DNA from: Melieria omissa
Lineage: Eukaryota > Arthropoda > Insecta > Diptera > Ulidiidae
Assembly (NCBI GenBank): GCA_963971225.1
Contig: OZ020268.1
Coordinates: forward strand, 14,547,032-14,611,031
Direction: 5' to 3'
Length of the DNA: 64,000 bases
Both the position numbers and the translations under genes were made by a program. Below, piece by piece: positions 46,613 through 57,343 of this stretch (positions within the stretch are counted from its first letter, which is position 1; each line of letters starts with the position of its first letter). A model generated the notes under the pieces. That model saw nothing but the letters and a program-made list of their open reading frames with translations. It was not told the origin of the DNA and ran no database searches.

Positions 46613-49532
46613 TAGTTTTCTTGAAAGTGCTTAGGGGATATTCTACATGTTCTAAACAAGTAGTTGTCACGCTAACTTTTAGATAATGTTCCATCCAAAT
46701 CATCCAATTCATCAGTGGAAATCCCTTTCATAAAAATCCTCAGTTGTGCATGGAAATCTCTTCTATACAAAAACAAAGTTTGAAAACATTACAGTCGGTT
46801 TTATATTTGATAACTGTAAGAGCAACGGGACCTCTCTTGAAACACAATTTACAAAATGTTCTTTCGTATTGCGGTCTCCGTAAGACTTTTAAACAGGGAG
46901 GTTAGAGTGTTCGAGGAAAATGTTTCAAATGATAAATGCATTCAATGCCGCTCTGGACAATCGTTTCTTAAACCCTTAACTTTGCATGGAAGAGAAATAA
47001 ATTTGATTTGGTGGTACATATCATGTATCCAGAAACGACTACTGAGCGCTTGAACTTTGAACTTGATGCAAAACATTTAACCCCAGTCAACTTTTCAAAC
47101 TCTTGAGCTCATGTATTTTTGCAAAAGACTATACAATAGAACTTGTTTAGCTGAATCCAAAATCTTTTATTTAGGGTCTTAACAAAACACTTAACATTTT
47201 CTAATGGCCAATTTAGTAGCAAATATTTAGTAACATTTTACCGGAAAAGCAAAACTCCTGGTTTTAAGTTACTGTAATAACTTCAAAGATGTAATCCGTG
47301 AGGAAGTGCAAAACCAAATCGATTTTTTATAGCGCTGTTCGTGTTTTATTGTAGAAACCCCGCACTCAAAAATAGATTACATTCTCGTCAGACAAATATC
47401 CCTCACTAAAAATTCTCAAAAAATCCCTAACTTTATTAAACCACTTTGGGGAATCTGGTGTGTTCTGCTGCCTTTCGCTTACATTCGTTGCCTGCTAACT
47501 ATGAAAGTCGAATTTTTTATCATCTTGTTTTTTTCGCTTGTGTTTCGCAAAGTTTTTTTCACCAAAAAGTAACAACAACAATAAAAACGCGATCCACTGC
47601 AGCCTCTCAAATTTCGCGTAAAATACATGTTTGGCTCGTTTGGCTTGTTGCCCAACGACAGTGGCGTCAGGCGGTGCCAAAATGGTGGCAAACTATTTGG
47701 CTATTTCGTGTTTTTGCTCGGTGCTATTTTTTATCGGAAGTTCAGCGAAAAAAGTCAACTGAAAATTTGTTGAACTGTTGTGCATGTGGCGGCGACGGCG
47801 GCGTGGGCAGCTCGCAATACAACACACATTTCCCCCCTTCACTGTTCAATTTCGGTGCAACACTGCTGACCCCGAACGCCGCAGTTCGGGCGTAAACGAG
47901 TAAATTAAAGTTGCGCACAGCTGCGACGCACAGCACGCGACAACAATGCAACGCATAAAAAAAAAAACATTTGAAGCCGTCAGCATTTTTTTTTGCTGCT
48001 TTTGATGCTTTTCAACGTCAACACCGCCGTACGGCACGTTGGTGGTTTAATTTCATTTTGCATTTGCGGCGCATTAAACGTGCAGCGCACTTAATTAAAC
48101 GCATTTACTACAGCAACGACAGCAGCGACAACAGCAGCTATTGTCTCTGACAGCAGCAATCACCGATAAAACCATCCGCCCAGATGAATTTGCACGTCAT
48201 TTGTGCAAAGCTGTCGCTGCCGTCACAACTATGGCGGCTTCACGCCATCAACTGCTCGCTGCTCGATTTGCATACGTCGCGACGCTTGCACGCGCGGCAG
48301 CTTGCCAACACAACAATAATTCGCAACAGCCACAGCGGAATAATCAAATCATCATAACAACAAAAAGCGGCAACGGAAAAATGTCGCTTCATTTCATTTC
48401 ATTTCACATGCGGCAAGAGCCACCGGTAGTTTTTGCTGCTGCTGTTGTTGTTGTTATTGGAAGGCATGTCTTCCGATGGCGATGTCAATGAAATGACAAA
48501 AATTATGCGTCTTTATCGAAATTCCAGAGCGATTTGTGGACAACGCTTTTAATTTTATTACAAACAACACGCAGACGAAATTTGCAGTCAGCACTCGGTA
48601 CAACCAACGCTGCGAGGTGAATGTGGCACAGAAAATGCTGAGACAGCAACGACAAAAATTGTTTGAGTAGTTGAGCGCTAAAGATTTGAGTTTTTTTCAG
48701 GGCCTCGGTTACTTTGGGGATTGTGCGACCAGCGAGACTACCTAAAAATAATCGTTGAACTCCAACCAAGTTGCTTCAATGTAGACCAAAATAAATAAAA
48801 TTGTTCTTATGGATTTAAAATAAAACCATAACTGCAACTTATTAACTGCCCATAGCCGCTCATTTCCCCACAGGATATGCAGTCCTTGCTCTCAATTGAA
48901 CTACCAGCACGCATCTGGAATTCACTGTAAATATTTGATGCATTCAAGTGTGGCCCACTAACGCCGAACTAGCGTCGCTGGCCACTCACACGCAAAGTGG
49001 CCAAAATATGCCACAATTGACTCTTTTGCCCGCTGCAACACGGACGCTGAAACATTGATGACTGGCGGCGGCGAAACGAAATAAAAATTCATCGAATTTT
49101 CAATTATTTAAAGCAATAACAAACACACAGCGTTCGCCGTGCAGCGAGTTGGCCAACGGTCGAACATGAAATCAAACGATTGAACACCGGCTGCGCAAAA
49201 CGCGCCAAAACCGAATCATTTCGAATGCCTCTCAGCCGGCGCATGCAGGACCCAAGTGGGGTTTGTGTGTCATAGGGTGGGAGAATGCGCCAGTATCTGC
49301 ATATGAATGAATGTTTGCGCCTGTGTGTGTGTGTGTGTTTGTGTGGCAGCCAGCCGTGGCTGCTACGTGCACAATTTCCGCATTGAGTAAAAACTTGCAC
49401 CGTGCCGCTTTATCAATTTCCCCAAAGCAATTTCCTTGCGCCAAATTTTAACAGATTTTTCTTTCTCTTTTTCATTTTTTTCAACGCTTTCCATCACTGC
49501 ACATCGGCCATGGAACTTGATGCCACCCACAG

Positions 49533-49679
49533 TATATGCGTTACGGTCGTCGTGCTAAACATACATTTCCGCTCGCCGCAAACACACACCATGGCGCCCT
49601 GGGTGCGAACGGTGTTCATCAACCAGTTGCCGCGCTTTCTGGTGATGCGGCGACCGCTGTACCCCATCAGCGAGATGAT
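49533..49679 (+). CDS. nAChRalpha3: nAChR alpha exon: end of M3 and start of cytoplasmic loop
   Basis: The exon completes Ser300 and encodes residues 301-348 plus two bases of Ile349. [20 protein letters not shown] finishes M3 and begins the intracellular loop. [20 protein letters not shown] is the conserved post-M3 (MX) helix, and PLYPISEM follows. The acceptor is CCACCCACAG and the donor is AT|GTAAGT at 49680. The [11 protein letters not shown] phrase is shared by insect alpha3 and alpha4 subunits, so this exon alone does not separate the two. Confidence 0.93.
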
Positions 49680-49733
49680 GTAAGTGTCCGCGCACTTTGC
49701 TTTGCCCTCATGCCAACTAAACTTTCTTCACAG
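49680..49733 (+). other. Intron (54 nt)
   Basis: A very short intron: it starts GTAAGT and ends TTCTTCACAG, with a branch-point-like CCAACTAAAC near 49711-49720. Read through, it would add 18 codons with a stop (TAA at 49681-49683 in one frame). Removal restores the conserved SSRRLMVRTCNGLELRD sequence. Confidence 0.85.
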
Positions 49734-49826
49734 CAAATCGTCGCGACGTCTGATGGTGCGCACCTGCAACGGGCTGGAGCTGAGGGATCAAATACCACCG
49801 CTGCCACCACCAGTGGCCTTGTCGAG
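49734..49826 (+). CDS. nAChRalpha3: nAChR alpha exon: proximal cytoplasmic loop
   Basis: The exon completes Ile349 and encodes residues 350-379 plus two bases of Arg380. It reads KSSRRLMVRTCNGLELRD, then a proline-rich QIPPLPPPVALS. The RTCNGLELRD phrase is shared by insect alpha3/alpha4 subunits just after the post-M3 helix. The donor is AG|GTATCT at 49827, weaker than the gene's other donors. If the next intron is kept, the frame stays open across it. Confidence 0.85.
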
Positions 49827-49895
49827 GTATCTACCATCGCCCATTATTGCTCAGTCCACTCAACCAGCTTTACGTGTCCTTTACCCCTCCTTCAG
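49827..49895 (+). other. Intron (69 nt), in frame and without stop
   Basis: The segment starts GTATCT and ends with a pyrimidine tract (TTTACCCCTCCTTCAG). Removal joins VALS-R-LHHSPKTTSRS. It is 69 nt, a multiple of three, with no in-frame stop, so retention would only add 23 residues (YLPSPIIAQSTQPALR and on) to the cytoplasmic loop. Size, acceptor quality and codon fit favour a real intron, but coding use cannot be excluded from sequence alone. Confidence 0.65.
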
Positions 49896-50820
49896 ATTGC
49901 ATCACAGTCCGAAGACTACGTCGCGCAGCACCTCGCCGCACCTGCAGCACCGCGTGCAGAGCCTCAACCTGATGGACGAGGCCATCTGTCCGAGCGGCGG
50001 CGGCGGCGCCTCCACCATCACCGGCCACTTCTCCACACTGTATCCCTCGACAATATCCACTGTGAACCAGCAGACGTCGACCACGTCGTCGCTGGTGGAT
50101 ACGCAGCATCACAGCCAGTACCAGCAGACGGGCGGCTCGCTGCTCGACCACCCGCTCACGCCGACCAAGTTCCGCCAGAAAACCTCCACCTCGTGCCAGA
50201 CGAACGGCTTCGACAGCTGCGGCCCGTCAACCTCGCAGTACGGCAGCAGCACCGTGGGCCGCCAGCACCAGCACGCGCACCAACTGCCCGCCGCCATGTC
50301 GGCGTCCACGTCCACCCTGCACCAGCAGCACACGTACACGCACACGCACAATACGCCGCACCACCTGTACCGCCAGCAGTCGACGTCGTCGGCGAACTTC
50401 TCGCCGGTGCCACTGCATCCGCACCAGCAGCACCAGTCGACGACCACCAGCGATCTGCTGGGCAACAGCAACTCCAATGTGATAAAATCAACGACCACCG
50501 TCAACTCGGTGGCCACTGCCTCCACGCTGGCGGACTCCTGCTGCAGCGGCATACAGATACATCAGGGCGCGGGCGCGGGCGCCGCCTGCCAGTCGTCCGA
50601 GTTCCAGCCACCGCCGCAGCAGCAGCAGCAGAGCGGCCGGCCAGCGTCCGGACACAGTGCGCTGCCGGCGTGTCAGCGCGAGGGCGGCCCCCACTGCTGC
50701 CTGGGCAAGACGAGCAGCAGCGTGCGGCACCGCTGGCACACGTGCCCCGAGCTGCACAAGGCGATGGACGGCGTCAACTACATTGCCGATCAGACGCGCA
50801 AGGAGGAGGAGAGCACAAGG
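49896..50820 (+). CDS. nAChRalpha3: nAChR alpha exon: long disordered M3-M4 loop
   Basis: The exon completes Arg380 and encodes residues 381-688. Most of it is low in complexity and likely disordered: serine/threonine-rich stretches, a Gly run (SGGGGAS), many His and Gln (QHQHAHQ, HQQHTYTHTHNTPHH) and a QQQQQS tract. The last part, LHKAMDGVNYIADQTRKEEE, is the amphipathic MA helix that precedes M4 in nAChRs and lines the cytoplasmic portals. The base composition is rich in G+C, unlike the AT-rich introns around it. Such a long loop is the main reason for choosing alpha3 over alpha4. The donor is AGG|GTGAGT at 50821, in phase 0. Overlapping open frames on both strands here are shadows of this GC-rich exon. 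Confidence 0.92.
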
Positions 50821-53376
50821 GTGAGTAACGGCCGCGGGCACAATGCGGAGCGGGGCGGGGCGGAAGGGCGAATGGGATCAACCAGTCAGCCGTCCATCCA
50901 TTAGTGCCGAGCGCTCCGCACTGACAACTTGAGCCAAAGAACGTTAAAAGGGCCATTAATGAAATTGCGGCGGCCATAATTGTGAGTGCCATAAATTAGA
51001 AGGGACTGGTTTTTTGGCTGGAGGAGGGTGAAAGGATTTATGGGAGGCACGCTGAATGCGTGCCGCGGGCCATAAACACACGCCGCCACAAACACGCACA
51101 CAGACGCACGCACTGACACAGACGCCAAACCGTGCGCGGAGGAAGTCGTAAAAAAGAAAATGTGGCGGCGATATTTCAAAGACGCGCATGCAAAATACTG
51201 CTGGCAGCGTGTAGTGGTCGGTCGGCCAGCGGCAGTGTCTCTGAATTCAAAAGTCCAAACATTGAGTTTTATTGAGATTTTTCCTTTAGCCTCTGCGGGT
51301 TTTAATTTATGAAGTTGTAGGTAGATGAAGATGTCGGCTTTGCCATTTTCAAGATAAATATTTAGAATCAAAAAAATGTATCACAGGACCGACTGATCAA
51401 CAAATTTTCTTCGGCCTCCGCCGAAATTTAATTTATGAAATGAAATTTTAGGTACATAGATGAAGATTATTTGATTTTATTTGTGTTTCCGCCAAGTACA
51501 ACGTCAACAACCTGCAGTCTAAAAAAATTTGGACAAACTTGCTGAGACATTAGAAGATTCAAATTACTAGGTTCTTCGTTTTACACCAGCTGAACCGAGC
51601 TTTCAACTTTTAATATTAAGGAGATAGCGAACATGACATTGGAATCCTTGATTCCCAGCGCAAAGGGAAGTAGCGCTTTCCTTTTCTTCCAGTATCACAA
51701 GGAGCCATTTGTTTGTTCTTAAGTGAGCCTTCTCCAACCTAAACTAATTTGTTTTTTTAGTTTGTTTTAATTAATTTTCTTATACAAAACCTCACAACGA
51801 ATCCCCTCCCATCAAATCTCTGACCTTCACTCCGTTAAAAACTGACCGTACCAAGTCCATTGTTACATCAAATCTTAGTTGAAATCCCAATACAAAGTAT
51901 ACGATATTTCGATTCCATATCAAAACATGCTCCATGTTCTCGCACACATTTAATGCCTCTTGACAGAGGCTTTGTCAGCCGTCACAATTCAAGCTTCGAT
52001 AAGTGCGAAATTATGCGTCCAAATTAGTGCAGCGCCCCACACCTCAGCAGCCAACAGCCACAGCCAACGGCATTGCGCCAACGCAAATACAACTGTCAGC
52101 AGGGTCTTGGCCAGCGGTCAATTGTCAGTGAACCAAAAGTTCGCAAGCACAAAGCAACCACTCAAACAAGCACAAAACACTCACAGCCGCCAGCAACTTG
52201 AACCCGACAACCGACCGACCAGCTGCAACAATTGACGCGCATAAATCAAAACAATACGCGCCCAATTTTCCACCAGCTCCAACATTAAGAGCCACAAATA
52301 CAACAACAACAACAACTGCAATCATTTTCACCCCCTCAGCGAGACGCGCTGACTACGAGTTGTTCAACGATTTGTTGGCTCAATGACGGCGGCTGTTAGA
52401 CTGCGGGGCAGCGGCAGCATGGCCCGAAAGTATGCCGCAAAATTCAAAACATGTTCAATACGCAAGTACGCACGTAGCAGACGGCAAATGATGCCAGCAC
52501 ACGAACAAGAACTGCAGCCGCGCCGCACAACGCAAGCCACATTATTAAGAAAGCAATATGCGATATGCCAATGTGCACGATTCGCTCTGTTTGGCGTTGT
52601 TGTAGCGGGTCATGTCCTTTTGCTGACCTTCTCTGCCGATCTGTTGCCGTCGCCATCGATATCTGCGATATCTGCTGCAAATTGACAACCCAAATCCAGT
52701 TGGCACTGGCATCCTTCCTCGTCTGCACACCTTCTTTCTCACTAATGTCTTGAGTCGTGAGCGGCCTACTTTCGTTTCAACGCGCACGCTGTCTGAATGA
52801 CACAAACTTCCAATATTTGCTTATATCTTCGCACACCCCTCTACCCTCTGCCACTGCTCGTCTCAGCACACGCGTGTAGATCTGTCTGGTTGTGGGGGGT
52901 ATGGGCTATGGATATATGTCGCTGACACGACACAGCTGTGGATAACGTCGCATGATGGCTTTAAACGGTTAAGCCTTCCATTGGCAGCTACCCGCCATTT
53001 CGTTATGCTTTACGAGCGGGCTCGGGAATGCGAAATGGGTGCGTGGGTGCGTCGTGTGCGTCTGTGCGTGGTTGTTTCTGTATGGCGCACACACATAAAG
53101 CGGCTTTACACTTACAGCTGCTTACAAGTGGTACAGCAGTTTCAGCAATTGATGCGGATTAGTTTTAGGACTATCAGCATTCCGACATTGGAACTCACTA
53201 CGCTACGAGGCGAGCAAGATTGAAGTCGTATGATTGTCATGTTGTAATTCCCCTTACCACAGACACTAACGTCAAAATTAGGTAGTTCTGTAATTTGCAC
53301 GAAAATCAGCACAAATCACCAAGAAAACCAATCTATGTCCTTGCCACTGAGTGGTGCATAGTTTTGAGACCAATAA

Positions 53377-53708
53377 CTTGAAGACAGCCGCCGTAGCTCA
53401 GCTGGCTAGTGCGTTGTGCCGCGAGTCAAGACTCCGCGAGTTCAATACTCCATTGCGTTAACACCGAAAAAAAAGAAAAACAACATTTTTTCTTTCGGCG
53501 GCGGTCCTTTCAGCAGGAAATGGCAAACCTCGGAGAGTGAAATTGCCTATGAAAAAGCTCCCAACTCGCCGTTCGGCATAAAACTGTAGGTCCCTTCCAA
53601 CCTTGTAAAAACATTCGCACGCACAACACAGTTGGTTGCGGATAGCTTGGCCTTAGACTAGTAATCGGGCTGTCGTGCCAGTCAAGAAGAAGAAGATCTT
53701 GAAGACAG
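53377..53708. repeat. 11 bp target-site duplication around the SINE
   Basis: CTTGAAGACAG occurs at 53377-53387 and again at 53698-53708, immediately bounding the SINE. Confidence 0.85.
53388..53697 (+). mobile_element. tRNA-derived SINE, apparently full length
   Basis: This 310 bp element has a tRNA-like head: an A box TAGCTCAGCTGG at 53394-53405 and a B box-like GAGTTCAATACTC at about 53438-53450. These are internal RNA polymerase III promoter elements. The body includes GGCGGCGGTCC, AAATGGCAAACCTC, TATGAAAAAGCTC and GTTCGGCATAAAACTGTAGG, a body type I recall from dipteran SINEs. The 3' end is AAGAAGAAGAAGAT. Target duplications flank it exactly. The head is not a functional tRNA gene: the stems are imperfect. 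Confidence 0.85.
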
Positions 53709-56362
53709 GGTTTCCTAACCTAACTAAGTGGTTAGAAGAAATCACTCAAGTAATATGTAGTACGAATTTAAAAAAACTAAGCGAGATACTGCGCTGATTC
53801 AGAACTCCAAGAACAAGAGCAACACCACATTTGAGTCACATAGGAGTTCTAGCAGTGGATTGTCCGCAACAAATTTAAAGATCTTTTTCCTGTGAATCCA
53901 AAACTTTGACACTAGATTATGCGGCCAGAAATGAAATCCATCTGTTCAGAGTCTAAAGCGTTGGTTGGTGATCGTTTGAAAAGAGTTTAGATCTTTCTTC
54001 ACCGAGTCAGTCAATTAATCATTCTAACAAAGTTAAAATCTAATGCAGTTACGACACTAAAGTATTCGACCAAAGAAGAAAACTCCTGCTTGATTGCTTC
54101 TCCAGCCATGAATCATTTCAAAAGTTTTAAACTTTCTCTTCCCAAACATTGATAAGTTTAGCTGTCATATTAAAATCCATAGTGACAACAAATCTCGCAG
54201 CAAATATTTCTTCCAACATGGGTCATTGAAACTTAATAATATATACCAACGTGCCAACATGTACCACTAACCTTTTAAATTTTTAAAACATTACATTGAA
54301 TTTATGATACAAACTGTAAAAGTCTGAAATTAATTTTGTAATAAATTTATTTATTTATAAATATTTATTTGTTCCTTTATTTAAGTTAATCATATTTCAA
54401 CAAACGTATCTCTTAGCTTGTCGACCGTTGGTAATCTTTTCTTTGACCCACTTCATACTGTCGACGGCCTACAAGCAAAGCCGCTGTTTTGCTCTTCGTC
54501 GCTTACCATTCACAAATATCCGTAGCCTATTTCGGCTTTTTTATGAAACTCCAATTCCTTTAAAAGCCCTTCTTCACTCCTTTTCTCATCTGTCCAACAC
54601 TTTCATACCGATGGATCATCATTCATCATTGTCAGCAGCTGAAGGTCTGAAAATCTCAACGTCAGCGTTGTTGTGTCTGCCCCTGAACTACTGCTCCACT
54701 ACTGCACACCACGCCACGCCACGCGCACAGTGCCAACAACAACAACACGCAACACTGCACAGCGCAATTTCGCTCACACAAAAAGTCCATAAAGACGCTT
54801 ATCGCCGAGCTTTAGCAATAAACTGCCAATTTCACTCGAATGCAATATATCCATTCATCTTCAATAATTCCTACTACAATTTTAATAATAACCAACAACA
54901 ACGACCCCGACACCGACACCAGCACCGACACCAGCACAACGCACAACCAAAAGTGATGGCCAGATGGATGGTTGGATGAATGCAACGCCCGTTGTGGCAG
55001 TTATTGCAATTGGCGAGAAATGAAGGCGAGGCAAACGACAGAAAAAACCCAAAGTGTCTCAATAAAATGATGAAACGGCGCAACGAATATCCCCAGTAAG
55101 CGTTCGTTATGTGCGTTCGCCAGACCTCGCACCGTGAAGCGACGTTTGAAGCGGAAACTACGACAAAGGCGAAAGCTCGAGGTTATGGACAACAAGCACA
55201 ACAAACTGCAAATGGCCAAAATGGAATGCGGCGAACTTGCACGAATGTGGACGATTCGCTGTTGCATCCCATACCATTCGTCTTTCTGGCATTTTTGTGT
55301 GCTTTGTACAAATAAATACCAACTGCTTGCTTTGATGTCAATATCGATACGCGATGGTTGAGCGAGCGAGAAGTTATGTCAAACATTCGGGTGGCTTGCG
55401 ATTCGTTTGAGCGAAGTCAGCAGATGTCTTAAAGGCGGCAAATTTTAAAACATTTTATTTGTTGGCTTTGTTGACTTTTACAAGTTTTGACAGAGTGCCT
55501 GCTGTTCTAATTGAAAACTCATCAACAGAGACGAGAGAAACTGCTGATTTCTCAATGAATTTCGCTTATTTGGCATTGTTCTAGCTCTGTCTTTGGAGTA
55601 CTGAATGTGTTTTTCCGTAATCCTTGAGAAACAGGCACTTCATGGTCTTGCAACCCCTACTGACAACCACTAACAAAAGTTGCCATTTTACGAGCAAGTA
55701 CCTTCTGACAAAAAGTCTGATGGTGATTCTAATGAGCTGCCTGGGAGAAGATCGATTTAGACACACTTTGCTCCCGTCAGCGCTGGATGCGTTTGGAAGA
55801 GAGAGACCTATGAAAGGTGCATTTTTCAAGCACTCAAAACTTAATACTTTCTCTCTCAAGGGTATTTCTTCTCCTCAGGGGTTGTCGGTCATATGCTCTG
55901 CCAAAATAAACCAATATTTCGGCATGCTTATCAGTTGATCGTCAAATAAAGTGCAACGATTGATCACTGCCTTCCACAACTTTAGAGGCCGTGAACCCAG
56001 CAGGATCTTAAGTGGCCTATAGCAAGACACGATATCTCTAAACTAACTCCATCATAGTAACTAGATGCTTTTATTATAACATAGGTTTTCGTTTAGTCTG
56101 TATTACCTTTGGATCATAATTTTTCGAATAGAGTCCTGAACCTACCTGATCTGTCATGGAACCATCTCAGATTATGGTAGCAGCTCATCTGCTTACTCCA
56201 TCTGGAAAGCTCCAGTCTTTTTTTGCCCGAATCAGACTCAACATGGAACCTTATAGTAAATATGTCAACATTGGCTTTCACGAACGGCTACTATGGAGTT
56301 TTTTAAAACATAATACGTACTTTAAGTTATGCCATGGCGATCATAGCTATATGTACACAAAA

Positions 56363-56990
56363 TTTTATTTTTTTTTCAATACGAGCCAACTCGCAGGGGA
56401 AATCCCTATAAATGCGGGGCATTGCGCTGGTTCAGGAAAGATATATAGCTTGGGAAAAATGATGTTGGGTGAAGAATTTATGTACTCTTGCCTTGAATCT
56501 ATCAAGATCATAAGTGCTGGGGAAAACATCTGCAGGGAGACCATTCCACAATCGCGCTATTCGGGCCAGGAACGAACTTTCTCTGTAGTGCGTAGTGCGC
56601 TGGAACATCGTTTCGACGTGGAATGCATCATCTCCACTGAGCAATTACCGAAAAAGTATCGGTAAAATAAAACCACACATGCCACGTTTCGACGACGTTC
56701 CAAGGAATCAATAGAGCTGGATGCCCTACTGTCCCCCTATAAGTTTAATCGCACGGTTTTGCACCCGATCCAGGAGCTCCAAATGGGGTTTTGAAGTCCC
56801 TGCCCATAGGTGCTAGTTAAACTCCATTTTAGGTTTGGGATGTGGGGAAACTCGTTTGTGGGATAACAGGCAACATTGGGTCTTGCGAGGATTAAAATCG
56901 ACCCTGTTCGCTTGACCCCACTTTGAGATTGTTAGTAGGTCACTATATCTTGAATATCTTTTATGTTATGGTCAATTAAGTTAAGTAAGA
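56363..56990 (-). mobile_element. 5'-truncated LINE with poly(A) tail
   Basis: Minus-strand reading recovers the end of a non-LTR reverse transcriptase: SKWGQANRVDFNPRKTQCCL near 56950-56890, LELLDRVQNRAIKLIG near 56780-56735, then SLERRRNVACVVLFYRYF in another frame. The final open block (56644-56432) has [19 protein letters not shown] and [11 protein letters not shown]. At least two stops or frameshifts break it. An A-rich tail (T-rich 56363-56377 on the + strand) follows, as expected of target-primed insertion. The order and motifs fit a Jockey/R1-like group; the clade is uncertain. Confidence 0.8.
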
Positions 56991-57142
56991 ACCTCACCAA
57001 GTCATGGCTAACGTAATGTCTCTGAATTTCTTCCCATCAATACCAAACATTTGAAAAAGATCTCTCTCACTAATCTCGACTAATGTTTCATCACACAATT
57101 CTTTACTAATTTTGTATTTTGCATTTTTAATTTCGCATGCAG

Positions 57143-57343
57143 GTGAAAGAGGATTGGAAATATGTGGCCATGGTATTGGATCGTCTATTCTTATGGATAT
57201 TTACAATAGCCGTTGTCGTTGGTACGGCTGGGATCATTTTACAGGCGCCGACATTGTACGATACGCGCGTACCAATCGATATTAAATTATCCGAAATTGC
57301 AACGACAACAGCGAAACCGAACATTGCCAAACCTGTGTTATAA
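57143..57343 (+). CDS. nAChRalpha3: nAChR alpha last coding exon: M4 and C-terminus
   Basis: The exon encodes residues 689-754 and TAA at 57341-57343. [20 protein letters not shown] opens the exon and enters M4, which continues as [16 protein letters not shown]. The short extracellular tail has [20 protein letters not shown] and ends AKPVL. The [12 protein letters not shown] phrase is conserved before M4 in nAChR subunits, and the tail closely matches what I recall of Drosophila alpha3. The acceptor is TTTCGCATGCAG. Codon usage is more AT-rich than in the preceding exon. Confidence 0.94.
   Translation: MKEDWKYVAMVLDRLFLWIFTIAVVVGTAGIILQAPTLYDTRVPIDIKLSEIATTTAKPNIAKPVL

Larger units (their letters stand above)
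44783..49532 (+). other. Intron (4.75 kb)
   Basis: The intron starts GTGAGT and ends GCCACCCACAG. It contains the piggyBac-type MITE at 45086-45331 and the second mariner copy at 45855-46612. The remainder (46613-49532) shows AT-rich DNA, CAA repeats near 48100-48135 and 48310-48345, a TG run at 49322-49340 and T-rich sequence before the acceptor. No host gene is seen in it. Confidence 0.8.
50821..57142 (+). other. Intron (6.3 kb)
   Basis: The intron starts GTGAGT and ends TTCGCATGCAG. It contains the SINE at 53388-53697 and the LINE fragment at 56363-56990. Other parts (50830-53380 and 53710-56360) have CACA runs near 51080-51120, CAA repeats near 52295-52320 and 54735-54750, and AT-rich DNA around 54240-54380. 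A short frame on the minus strand near 55581-55859 is of unknown nature. No host gene is seen. Confidence 0.75.
5322..57343 (+). other. nAChRalpha3: Nicotinic acetylcholine receptor alpha subunit gene (nine coding exons)
   Basis: This entry is the gene model. Exons are 5322-5616, 6037-6217, 16813-16928, 40406-40574, 44646-44782, 49533-49679, 49734-49826, 49896-50820 and 57143-57343. They join in frame to 754 residues plus a missing signal-peptide exon. The product is a pentameric cation channel subunit of the neuronal plasma membrane, gated by acetylcholine. Its layout is an extracellular ligand-binding domain, M1-M3, a very long cytoplasmic loop, then M4. The adjacent cysteine pair at residues 205-206 defines an alpha subunit. 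Among insect alpha subunits the long loop (about 380 residues) and C-terminus best fit alpha3, which is about 795 residues in Drosophila; alpha4 is close in the core but much shorter. The assignment is from remembered similarity. Residue numbers in the exon entries count from the split codon at 5322. Confidence 0.88.

Noticed and set aside
49536..50828. 430-codon open frame overlapping the loop exons
   Set aside because: It is a shadow frame of the GC-rich receptor exon. The frame of 49896-50820 joins to conserved exons on both sides and carries the pre-M4 helix.
53388..53460. tRNA gene
   Set aside because: A and B boxes are present, but the acceptor and other stems are poor, and the sequence continues into a SINE body bounded by target duplications.
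54428..54979. 183-codon open frame on the + strand
   Set aside because: The composition follows CAA/CAC repeats at its end. No domain, signal or conserved motif is recognised, and it lies within an intron.
55581..55938. Possible retroelement or host protein frame on either strand
   Set aside because: A vague resemblance to the end of a LINE protein could not be sustained in any one frame; left unassigned.
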